Below are positions 25,657 through 33,364 of a stretch of 64,000 nucleotides of DNA, in pieces. Under the pieces are notes generated by a model. It saw only the letters and a program-made list of their open reading frames with translations. It was not told the DNA's origin and searched no databases. How positions within the stretch are numbered: the first letter of the stretch is position 1; each line of letters opens with the position of its first letter. The DNA is from an uncultured Chloroflexota bacterium (GTDB lineage Bacteria; Chloroflexota; Anaerolineae; Aggregatilineales; Phototrophicaceae), in contig CALJKV010000110.1 of assembly GCA_937974245.1 (NCBI GenBank), positions 62,001 through 126,000 on the forward strand, given 5' to 3'. A program made the position numbers and the translations under genes.

Positions 25657-26496
25657 TTACGCGCTTCCGGTGATGGCATCCTGCCGGTAAAACACCTGGA
25701 TTGCCATCTGCCCCAGATGGACCAGCGCCTCATTGAGGAGGGGAATCGGTTTATCTGCTGGCAGCCGGCGGTGGTTGATATAAGTGCCGTTGTGGGAATT
25801 CAAATCGGTGATATACAAGCCAGAGACCTGGCGGCTAATCATGGCGTGCTGGCGCGATACGCCAAAATCAAAAGCGCTGAACTTTGTCAGGTCAATACCG
25901 GGCAGCGCGCCGGTCTGTTTATCATGCCAGCCGACGAACACTTTTTCTTGTTCCAGGTCAAACACGCTGGTTTTCTCTAAATCCGGGAACACGAACAGCA
26001 CCTGGTTTTGTCCGACCAGCGTTTCGATTTTAAGTTGCAAGCTCATGACCTGGTTTTTCAGCCGCACCAGTTCCATTTCGCGGGTATCTAGCTTCAGGTC
26101 TTTTGTGACGGAAGCTGGGGGCGGCGGGAGAGTGTCGAGCAGCCGCCGCAGGTTGCGGTCATAGACAGCGTCATCCGAAAAATCGAGGTGCTGCACATGA
26201 CGAATCAGCAGGGGAATCGGACAGTCCTGCACCTTGACGGGCAGGATGAGCTTGTTCATCGAACGAAACTCACGCCACTCAACCCCGACTTCTTCGGAAG
26301 CCGTCGCTGCCGGGGATAGCACAAGAATCATAATATCGCAGGTCTTGAGCTGCTGCTCAACGACCTGATCCCACACTTTTCCCGCTGGAATATCATGATG
26401 ATCCACCCAGGTTTCATAACCACGTCGGTGGAGGTCAAGCCGCAGGTTGTCTACAAAAGTATCATCTTTAGAACTATGACTGATAAAAACGACCAT
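25657..26496 (-). CDS. TIR-FHA fusion protein
   Basis: A 279-residue cytosolic protein. Residues 1-125 form a TIR domain (VVFISHSSKDDTFVDNL; WVDHHDIPAGKVWDQVV; ILVLSPAATASEEVGVEW). The family glutamate is a candidate at E73 in the EW motif. A short Pro-rich hinge and coiled coil (about 125-160) precede an FHA domain (165-270) with SRQHAMISR and LNSHNGTYINHRRLP, the phosphothreonine-binding loops. Bacterial TIR domains can cleave NAD or serve as signalling adaptors, while FHA domains recognise phosphorylated partners. The gene stands alone, so no defence cassette is evident. Confidence 0.9.
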   Translation of the reverse strand: MVVFISHSSKDDTFVDNLRLDLHRRGYETWVDHHDIPAGKVWDQVVEQQLKTCDIMILVLSPAATASEEVGVEWREFRSMNKLILPVKVQDCPIPLLIRHVQHLDFSDDAVYDRNLRRLLDTLPPPPASVTKDLKLDTREMELVRLKNQVMSLQLKIETLVGQNQVLFVFPDLEKTSVFDLEQEKVFVGWHDKQTGALPGIDLTKFSAFDFGVSRQHAMISRQVSGLYITDLNSHNGTYINHRRLPADKPIPLLNEALVHLGQMAIQVFYRQDAITGSA

Positions 26497-26876
26497 TCCC
26501 GAATGCCTTCAAGACATCTGGCTACTTTCTTTATCATACCTAACAATTGGCCGACATTCAATAAAGGCTAGCGAAATCACGTATAAACCCGTATCACGAA
26601 ATGAAACCCGATAAACGCGACAGACAACAATATACCTGCACGATAGACTGGGTTATCCCCGGTAGGCCGCCGCCGACATATCCCCGACAAACTGCGGCAG
26701 TCCGGTATGGCCTAACTGTTGGCGCACGGCCAGCGCCTCGCCCAGGTGATACCAGTAGTGGTAGATATTTCGCAGCAGCATCGTGTCGACATTGCAGGAA
26801 TCCGTGAAGGCGTCGGGTCGTACGGGAGTCCTTTCAGTGGAACTTGACCAGGTGGCGCATTATGCAATTAAATTCT
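26497..26876. other. Intergenic region with a decayed DinB copy
   Basis: About 380 bases between the TIR-FHA gene and a small membrane protein gene. Half of it is the DinB remnant described separately; the rest shows no gene or regulatory structure. Confidence 0.5.
26653..26837 (-). pseudogene. C-terminal remnant of a DinB-family gene
   Basis: On the minus strand 26667-26784 matches 27433-27550 in the intact DinB gene at 116 of 118 positions. It reads DTMLLRNIYHYWYHLGEA and ends FVGDMSAAAYRG before a stop. Further into the gene, DAFTDSCNVD corresponds to PFAETRNIG of the intact copy, and LKGLPYDP to LVKALPHDT in another frame, so a frameshift lies between them. No N-terminal half is found. 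Confidence 0.75.
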
Positions 26877-27287
26877 TCAGCTATAATCATCTTTAGCAAT
26901 CTTGTGTGCTACCATTGCTTGACGTATTCTGCGTTTCTGATCTCCCAGTCCCTTCCGCATTTCATACAACTGTACAAGTCCAACACAAATTAACAAAACA
27001 CTACCGCCTCCCAGAACGCTTCCGAAACCTGTACCACCCACTCCCAGCGCCGCCCCAAGCAGCAATAAACCACCCCCTAATACCCGAAAGGCCTTTACTG
27101 CTTGGGCTTTTCGCCGCCTATGATCCGCCATAAGGCCTTCGACTCCGGCTTTCTCTGCTGCCATAATCTGGGACTCTATTTCTTTCTCCCTCTCATCAAA
27201 ATATTTCTTCCGAGAGCGTGAAAGTCCTGTCAGCACTAGCACAGTCAAAATCAAGAATGCCAGAACCAAATACTTTGGATCATTCAT
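26877..27287 (-). CDS. Small membrane protein of unknown function
   Basis: A 136-residue protein. One N-terminal helix (YLVLAFLILTVLVLTGL) is followed by a charged region (KKYFDEREKEIESQIMA). Two hydrophobic, glycine-rich helices (about 68-105) then lead to a basic tail. AGGAT lies upstream of the ATG. It is AT-richer than its neighbours and sits between a DinB remnant and an intact DinB gene, so it may have arrived with the rearrangement. No family recognised. Confidence 0.7.
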   Translation of the reverse strand: MNDPKYLVLAFLILTVLVLTGLSRSRKKYFDEREKEIESQIMAAEKAGVEGLMADHRRRKAQAVKAFRVLGGGLLLLGAALGVGGTGFGSVLGGGSVLLICVGLVQLYEMRKGLGDQKRRIRQAMVAHKIAKDDYS

Positions 27288-27421
27288 CTTAGTCTATCCT
27301 GTTATCACATCTCGCAATGAAGAACCATATGCTAACTAATGGTGCTGGTTCAAGGTTCCATGTGGGTTTGCGGATATTGACATTCTTGCCCTCCGCTGCT
27401 CCAAAATTACCACCGCGTTAA

Positions 27422-27925
27422 TCAGCGCCACACCGCCGCCGACATATCCCCGACAAACTGTGGCAGTCCGGTATGGCCTAACTGTTGGCGCACGGCCAGC
27501 GCCTCACCCAGGTGATACCAGTAGTGGTAGATATTTCGCAGCAGCATCGTACCAATATTGCGCGTCTCTGCGAATGGTTGGGTATCATGCGGCAGTGCCT
27601 TCACCAGCATGTCATCGGTCAGCGTTTCCAGGTACTCGTCGGCGACGCGGGTGATGGCGCTCCATGTTGCCCACATCTCATCAAGTTCCGGCTCCCCGGC
27701 GGGTTGGCGAGTTGCGACCATGTGATCGAGTTCCGGCGCGATATCCAGCCCCTGTGCCATGCGAACCCAGTAATTATGTTCCTGCCATGCCAGATGGCCG
27801 ACCATCCAACTGATGCTGTTCATCGGGAGCAGGCGGCGCATTCCTTCGTCGTCGGTAACGCCGTTCAGCCCGCGCACCCATTCGCTGCGGGTAAAACGAA
27901 GCTGCGTGACCAGGTGATGAGTCAT
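27422..27925 (-). CDS. DinB-family protein
   Basis: A 167-residue DinB/YfiT-like four-helix protein. The conserved histidines are in SWMVGHLAWQEHNYW and NIYHYWYHLGEALAVRQ, giving the three-histidine metal site of this superfamily. Members include thiol-dependent S-transferases (bacillithiol or mycothiol) and uncharacterised stress proteins. AGGAG lies upstream of the ATG. Its 3' end is nearly identical to the decayed copy at 26653-26837. Confidence 0.9.
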   Translation of the reverse strand: MTHHLVTQLRFTRSEWVRGLNGVTDDEGMRRLLPMNSISWMVGHLAWQEHNYWVRMAQGLDIAPELDHMVATRQPAGEPELDEMWATWSAITRVADEYLETLTDDMLVKALPHDTQPFAETRNIGTMLLRNIYHYWYHLGEALAVRQQLGHTGLPQFVGDMSAAVWR

Positions 27926-28072
27926 GGCTCTTTTCTCCTAATAGGGATTCTCGGATGCTTTGATGGTATTTATTATAGCCTGCTGGTGGGGGATACGCTG
28001 CAAGAATTCCTACAGAGGGGGCGGTATCAATAAGGTTCAGTGGCAGGTTGTCTGGCGGGGCAGGGTTGTGAA

Positions 28073-28480
28073 TTATTCCTTCTTCTCCTCCGGGATGGTT
28101 ACGCGGCTGTTCTCCGTTGCCTGCGTCGCCTCAATTGTTGCGATTCCTTCTGCGCGGCTGCTGACAATCGTGAGTTTGTGCCGGAAGCCGAGGTTGGTGT
28201 AATGCTGTTCAATCTCTTTACGCAGGTCGTGGCGTTCCGGGATAACCAACAGCAGGCAGCGCGTTGACGTTTGCTGCATGAATTCCTGTACAAGCGGCAT
28301 GAGATCAGGATGCCGGAATACCTGGGGGCTATAGATCATGTGCATCCCATCCACCAGCAGGTAGGCGGGCGATTCCTCCAGGATTTGGCGGTATGCTTGC
28401 GCTAATTCGGCGTATGTCACCCGCCCGATATGTTCCATTAATAATGCATTGATAAATAGTTTGTTTAAGTGTGTAGTCAT
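28073..28480 (-). CDS. Hypothetical protein, possibly STAS-like
   Basis: A 135-residue soluble protein. The ATG at 28480 has GAGGA at proper distance. The order of strands and helices (YLLVDGMHMIYSP, a helix, then RCLLLVIPERHDLRKE and a C-terminal strand KLTIVSSRAEGI) could fit the SpoIIAA/STAS-like fold of about 120 residues. The match is structural impression only. No assigned function, and no neighbour suggests one. Confidence 0.65.
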   Translation of the reverse strand: MTTHLNKLFINALLMEHIGRVTYAELAQAYRQILEESPAYLLVDGMHMIYSPQVFRHPDLMPLVQEFMQQTSTRCLLLVIPERHDLRKEIEQHYTNLGFRHKLTIVSSRAEGIATIEATQATENSRVTIPEEKKE

Positions 28481-28637
28481 GTTAGTGTTCCTCACATCTA
28501 TTCTACAGCACTTCTAATCCTTTCTATTATAACAAATTCCTACCACAACGGTGGTTTTTGTCATGATCTGTCCCCTTCTTGCCCGAATCGCTATAATGTG
28601 TCATCCAGTATTCGCCTTCATAAAGGATGAACCTAAC

Positions 28638-29594
28638 ATGACTCTCTATCCTCTTGTGTTGCAGCCGGCGCTCCATGTTAAGGTATGGGGTGGGCGGCGA
28701 TTGGCTACTGCGCTTGCGAAGCCTCTGCCAGATGACAGGCCGTATGGCGAATCGTGGGAGATGCATGACACCGCGACGGTGGTAAATGGCCCGCTGTCCG
28801 GCCAGTCACTTGGCAGCCTGCTGGCACAATATGGTGCTGCACTAATCGGTCCGAACCATGACCCGGCGGCGGGGCTGCCTCTGCTGGTAAAGTTCCTTGA
28901 TGCTGCCGATTGGTTATCGGTGCAGGTGCATCCTGACGACGAACAGGCGCGCGAACTGGAAGGCGACCCACGCGGGAAAACTGAAGCCTGGTATATCGTC
29001 GCAGCGCAGCCGGGGGCACAGTTGGTGATTGGAATCCGGCCCGGTACACAGCCGGAGGTGGTGGCGGCTGCGATCCAGGACAACACACTGGAAGACCTGC
29101 TGGTTTATGCCGATGTATCCCCCGGAGACGTGCTGTTTATCCCCGCCGGGACCATTCACGCGCTGGGGCCGGGGCTGCTGCTCTATGAAATTCAGCAGTC
29201 ATCCGATATGACCTATCGTCTGTATGACTGGGGGCGCATGGGGCTGGATGGCAAACCGCGCCCGCTGCACATTGAGAAAGGCGTCACGGTATCCAACCTG
29301 GATGCGCTGCCGCCCATCAAACATACCGGACAGAATACCCTGCCCGTCGTGGACATCGTGCAGAGCGCATTCTTCACGACGCTGCTGTACCAGTTGAACC
29401 CGCGCAACGGGACACGCATCACCCTGGATACCTGCGGGACTCACTTTCACATCCTGACCTCGCTCACCGGTGACATCAAAATTGCGGTCGAGGACAATAT
29501 GGTGCCACTAGCTGCCGGGCAAACGGCGTTGATTCCCGCCAGCCTGGGTGTGTACACGCTGTCCGGTACCGGACGGGTGCTGCGTTCGTTCTAA
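28638..29594 (+). CDS. manA: Class I mannose-6-phosphate isomerase
   Basis: This 318-residue cupin-type enzyme interconverts fructose-6-phosphate and mannose-6-phosphate. Start 28638 follows AAAGGATG. Zinc ligands are visible in SVQVHPDDEQARELEG and in KTEAWYIV. The second cupin strand set is GDVLFIPAGTIHALGPG, and QQSSDMTYRLYDWGR is the conserved active-site region. It is shorter than the 390-residue enteric ManA but the normal length for the Bacillus-type branch. It could feed GDP-mannose synthesis for surface glycans. Confidence 0.93.
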   Translation: MTLYPLVLQPALHVKVWGGRRLATALAKPLPDDRPYGESWEMHDTATVVNGPLSGQSLGSLLAQYGAALIGPNHDPAAGLPLLVKFLDAADWLSVQVHPDDEQARELEGDPRGKTEAWYIVAAQPGAQLVIGIRPGTQPEVVAAAIQDNTLEDLLVYADVSPGDVLFIPAGTIHALGPGLLLYEIQQSSDMTYRLYDWGRMGLDGKPRPLHIEKGVTVSNLDALPPIKHTGQNTLPVVDIVQSAFFTTLLYQLNPRNGTRITLDTCGTHFHILTSLTGDIKIAVEDNMVPLAAGQTALIPASLGVYTLSGTGRVLRSF

Positions 29595-29731
29595 CGGGAG
29601 CGGGGCAACCCCTAATGATTGGGGTAGGACTAAAGTACCGACTCCCTTATGCTGGAGACAGGCGAATACGCCTGTTTTCGCGCTGCCCCACTTTCATAAC
29701 ATCATCCGGGGCAGCCAGGAGGAGGAGCAAT

Positions 29732-30643
29732 ATGTTAGTCAGGAAATGGTCTTTTTCTACAGTGGTACTTGTCATGCTGCTGGGCTTTATCGCGGTGATC
29801 GTTGTATTGTCATTGCTCGGCCCACCGGTGGGGAATGTGTTCAGTGGTACAGTGTCCTCGCTTACATCGGGCTATGCTTCCAACAGCGACGAGTCGTTTC
29901 GCAATGCCTCCGCTGTGACGGCTATGTCTGTTGCTGCGACTCAACCATCACAGCAGCGCATCATCTTACGGAATGCGACACTGCGGCTGGTGGTGGCGGA
30001 TGCGGAAGATGCCCTTAACCACATTATTGCCATGACCGGCGAAATGGGTGGATGGGTCGTGAGTTCCAGCACCAGCCTGACGCAGACCGCCGCTGGGCAG
30101 GATGTGGTGCGCGGTTCGGCAGTCGTGCGCGTCCCTGCTGAACGGTTGGACACGGCGCTGGCTCAGATCAAATCCGGCGCGATTACCGTCGAATCAGAGA
30201 CGATTACTGGGCAGGATGTAACCCGTGATTATGTTGACGTGAACAGCCAGCTCACCAATCTGGAAGCCGCCGAAGCACAACTCCTTGAACTGATGAACAC
30301 CGCCACCGACTCAACTGCTGTGCTGGAGATATTCAACCAACTCACGACCACACGCGGCAATATCGAGCGGCTGCGCGGGCAAATTCAATACTATGATGAA
30401 GCGGCGGCGTTCTCGTCCATCACGGTTGAACTCATCCCGCAGGCGGTGGACGCGCCGGTGCAGATCGCCGGTTGGAATCCGGGCGGAACTGCCGGGCGGG
30501 CGCTGGCAGCGTTGGTGGATGTGCTGCGCTTCGTGGCGGACGCGGTGATTACGCTGGTGATTCTGGGCGTGCCGCTTGCGCTCATCTTTGGTCTGCCATC
30601 CTGGTTCATCTACCGCCGGGTAAAGGGGCGGAAATCGGGGTAG
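29732..30643 (+). CDS. DUF4349 membrane protein
   Basis: A 303-residue protein with an N-terminal transmembrane helix (VVLVMLLGFIAVIVVLSLL), an extracytoplasmic DUF4349 region (IILRNATLRLVVADAEDALN, then EMGGWVVSSSTS and SAVVRVPAERLDTAL) and a coiled coil of about 45 residues (DVNSQLTNLEAAEAQLLELM). A C-terminal helix (VITLVILGVPLALIFGL) ends the protein. Function unknown; the family resembles periplasmic membrane-fusion-like proteins. The start at 29732 follows a strong AGGAGGAGG. Confidence 0.88.
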   Translation: MLVRKWSFSTVVLVMLLGFIAVIVVLSLLGPPVGNVFSGTVSSLTSGYASNSDESFRNASAVTAMSVAATQPSQQRIILRNATLRLVVADAEDALNHIIAMTGEMGGWVVSSSTSLTQTAAGQDVVRGSAVVRVPAERLDTALAQIKSGAITVESETITGQDVTRDYVDVNSQLTNLEAAEAQLLELMNTATDSTAVLEIFNQLTTTRGNIERLRGQIQYYDEAAAFSSITVELIPQAVDAPVQIAGWNPGGTAGRALAALVDVLRFVADAVITLVILGVPLALIFGLPSWFIYRRVKGRKSG

Positions 30644-30655
30644 GGTAAATTGAAT

Positions 30656-30679
30656 GGGGCGAGGATAAAAACTCGCCCC
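30656..30679 (+). terminator. Hairpin after the DUF4349 gene
   Basis: GGGGCGAG and CTCGCCCC form an 8-bp stem with a short A-rich loop, 12 bases past the stop codon. The downstream tract is only weakly T-rich. It may serve the convergent gene at 30750 too. Confidence 0.7.
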
Positions 30680-30749
30680 GATTAAGGAAATATGTGCCAT
30701 GCCGGGGGCTGGCCGCTGAGGATTGTGGGGATACTCGCTCAGGTTGAAC

Positions 30750-31130
30750 TTACCATTCCCGGTTACCATTGAACTGTTCGCCATAGTATGCCGCTACGAC
30801 TTCAATGATCCCGATGATCTGCCGGTTGAAATTGTCCAGTTCCTCTGCTGGTATCCATAACTCGCGATGAATCAAACCACCGACAATCTGTTCTGGGAAT
30901 TGTTCAAGATAGCCCCCCGGCATTTTGAAGCGGGTTACTGCACCCATGTAACCCGATTTTTCATCCCGAGTGTTCCAGTCGCGAGCAATCTGCTCCGCAT
31001 ACTCGAAACTCAACACCGGATAAAAGAGTGGTTGCGCAGGTAACCGGGGAGGAAATATGGTGTAATTACTGGCTCGAATCAACAGCAGCTCAAACAAACC
31101 TACCGGACGATACAAGAGTCGCGTTTCCAT
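30750..31130 (-). CDS. Conserved protein of the group often labelled 'ADP-ribosylation/crystallin J1'
   Basis: A 126-residue soluble protein; the start at 31130 has GGGAG six bases upstream. The sequence RPVGLFELLLI, the run AYYPVLSF-like FYPVLSFEYAEQIARDWNT, and WIPAEELDNFNRQIIG match a widespread family that databases often name after ADP-ribosylation/crystallin J1. I know of no demonstrated activity for these short proteins, and the name is probably a transfer from an unrelated hydrolase. Converges on the DUF4349 gene. Confidence 0.75.
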   Translation of the reverse strand: METRLLYRPVGLFELLLIRASNYTIFPPRLPAQPLFYPVLSFEYAEQIARDWNTRDEKSGYMGAVTRFKMPGGYLEQFPEQIVGGLIHRELWIPAEELDNFNRQIIGIIEVVAAYYGEQFNGNREW

Positions 31131-31592
31131 ACTGACTCCCACGGTAATTACCAACCGGATGTGCCAATTATCGCATGAAAGGGAAATCCATGAGCAACAA
31201 CAGTCAAGAGGAAGCCCCCCAACCATCCTCACGCTGACGCCGCCCACACCATAGGGTGGTGCTATTGCTCAACCAGCCCACCAACCAGGTCATACTGCTA
31301 TTCACTGCATCCTCAGTGCCGTTTACCAACGTGTCAACTTCCAGGACGAGTCCTGACCCTTCACCTACGCTTTCCGCGCACGGTTGCTAAATCCCCGCCC
31401 GTTTGTTACAATCCCACCAATATTGTTATAGACGTAATGTTTCATTTGGGGCGCATTGGCAAAACGGGGGGCATGTTTTGTTGGTGCGCCGCTGCTATGT
31501 GTGGGGGCAGTGTCTGGAAACAGGGAATAGTTGAACGTGCCGGGTGCAGACTCGGACACGTCCAACCAGAGCGAATAAAGGGATAACAAAGG
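31131..31592. other. Intergenic region upstream of the glycosidase block
   Basis: This divergent gap of about 460 bases should hold the promoter for the glycosidase-like genes. I see no coding, RNA or palindromic element that I can support. Confidence 0.4.
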
Positions 31593-33200
31593 ATGCGACG
31601 ATCATTACTGGGATTAGTTTTATTGCTACTGTTGGTGTGGAGTATCCCGGCGCTGGCCGAACCGCCGCAGCAGGACGGTGGCGTGCTCACTGGCATTAAC
31701 ACCCGAATCAACCTGCGCAGCGGCCCAGGCACCGAATGGCGGATTCTCGGCACAGTGGAAGCTGGCACGCCAATACGCCTGGATGGGCATGACCCCAGCG
31801 GCCTTTGGGTGCGGGGTATCGTCCCTGGTGGGGAAGTCGGTTGGGTCGCCCGCCGGTACGTGGATGCCCCTGATGAGCAGGTGTTCGCACTTCCGTCTAT
31901 CTGGGTGGATGTGCCCTTCACATTGCCCGCGCCGGAGGGAGGCGTCGTGCCGCCCTCAGCGCCGCAAAACCCGGAACAACCGCAGCAGCCTGCGCCGCCC
32001 GAAGGTGGTGCCGGGACTTCCGTAGCGCGGCGGGTGAACTTCCGCACAGCGCCCAGCACCGCCAGCACAGTTCTGGCAACGCTGGATGCCGGTACGCCTT
32101 TCAGCGCCGATGGCCGTGACCCCAGTAACCGCTGGGTACATGGCGCGATCCCCGGCGGGCAGGCAGGTTGGATTTTCGCCACGTTTCTGACAATTTCTCC
32201 TGGTGAAATTGCCGGGCTGCCGGTGATTGAAACCAGCGTGGCCTCTGCCGCTGCTGCCCCGGTGACGAATACCGCGCCGGTGCGGGGCTTCAACTTCGGC
32301 GGGCATGTTGAAGGCTTCAGCGACTATGCCGCTGGGCTGATGCACTATGCCGGAATGACCTGGGTCAAACGCCAGTGGCGCTACTTCGCCGGGCAAAATC
32401 CGGGCGATGTGGCCGGGATCATCAATGATGCCCATGCCAAAGGCTTCCGCATTCTGATCGGTATCGTCGGGCTGCCGGGCGAGGTGAACAACGGCGGCTA
32501 CTTCGAGCAGTACGCGGCCTTCGTCGGTGGCGTGGCTGGCCTGGGCGCGGACGCTATCGAAGTGTGGAACGAGATGAATATTGACCGGGAATGGCCTGCG
32601 GGGAGCATTGATCCCGGACGCTACACCGAGCTGCTGCGCCAGTCTTATAACGCAATCAAGGCATCTAACCCGAATACGCTGGTGATTAGCGGTGCGCCTG
32701 CGCCTACCGGCTACTTCGGCGGGTGCGGCCCGAACGGGTGTGACGATAACGCCTATATCGCCGGGATGGCGGTAGCTGGGGCGACCCGTTATGCTGACTG
32801 CATGGGGTTGCATTATAACGAAGGTATCCTCGGGCCGTCTCAGACCAGCGGCGATCCGCGTGGCAACAGCGGCCACTATACCCGCTATTTTTACGGCATG
32901 TTGAATACCTACAGCCGGGCTTTTGGCGGCAAGTCCCTGTGTTTTACCGAGTTAGGCTACCTGACACCGGAAGGTTTCCCCCCGCTGCCGGGCGGTTTTG
33001 CCTGGGCACAGAGTGTTACTCTGGCACAGCAGGCGGGTTGGCTTGACCAGGTTGTATCACTGGCGGCACGCAGCGGCAAAGTGCGACTGTTGATTATCTG
33101 GAACGTGGACTTCACCCAGTATGGCGACGACCCAATGGCCGGTTACGCCATGATTCGCCCGGACGGTTCGTGTCCAGCCTGTGACGCGCTTGCGCGGTAG
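31593..33200 (+). CDS. Secreted clan-A glycosidase-like protein with two SH3b domains
   Basis: A 535-residue protein: signal peptide (1-22), SH3b repeat 1 (35-90; NLRSGPGTEWRILGTVEAGT), Pro-rich linker, SH3b repeat 2 (145-200), a second linker and a TIM-barrel domain (232-535). The barrel has the pair expected for clan A (GH5/GH39-like) retaining hydrolases: acid E327 in VWNEMN and nucleophile E453 in CFTELGY. The last residues read IRPDGSCPACDALAR, a CxxC tail shared with the next gene. Bacterial SH3b domains often bind wall glycan. AAGGGAT and AAAGG precede the start. Substrate unknown. Confidence 0.88.
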   Translation: MRRSLLGLVLLLLLVWSIPALAEPPQQDGGVLTGINTRINLRSGPGTEWRILGTVEAGTPIRLDGHDPSGLWVRGIVPGGEVGWVARRYVDAPDEQVFALPSIWVDVPFTLPAPEGGVVPPSAPQNPEQPQQPAPPEGGAGTSVARRVNFRTAPSTASTVLATLDAGTPFSADGRDPSNRWVHGAIPGGQAGWIFATFLTISPGEIAGLPVIETSVASAAAAPVTNTAPVRGFNFGGHVEGFSDYAAGLMHYAGMTWVKRQWRYFAGQNPGDVAGIINDAHAKGFRILIGIVGLPGEVNNGGYFEQYAAFVGGVAGLGADAIEVWNEMNIDREWPAGSIDPGRYTELLRQSYNAIKASNPNTLVISGAPAPTGYFGGCGPNGCDDNAYIAGMAVAGATRYADCMGLHYNEGILGPSQTSGDPRGNSGHYTRYFYGMLNTYSRAFGGKSLCFTELGYLTPEGFPPLPGGFAWAQSVTLAQQAGWLDQVVSLAARSGKVRLLIIWNVDFTQYGDDPMAGYAMIRPDGSCPACDALAR

Positions 33201-33233
33201 CGGGGCGCGTTCATCCTGCTCCCATGAGGCAAG

Positions 33234-33271
33234 ATAACCCGCCCCTCGACAATTTACGGCGGGCGGGTTAT
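33234..33271 (+). terminator. Strong hairpin between the first two glycosidase genes
   Basis: ATAACCCGCC and GGCGGGTTAT form a perfect 10-bp stem across an 18-base loop. No T-tract follows, so it may attenuate or stabilise transcripts rather than fully terminate. Confidence 0.55.
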
Positions 33272-33364
33272 GGTTATAGACGTGCGTCCTGAGTCGTTTG
33301 TCCACACGCTTCTATCGCAGGTTTTATGCGGGAGTGTGACCTACGATTGTATAGAGGAATTTGA

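Noticed and set aside
31956..32876. Minus-strand frame of 306 codons over the first glycosidase gene
   Set aside because: Antisense to the SH3b/barrel protein; no start signal or family.
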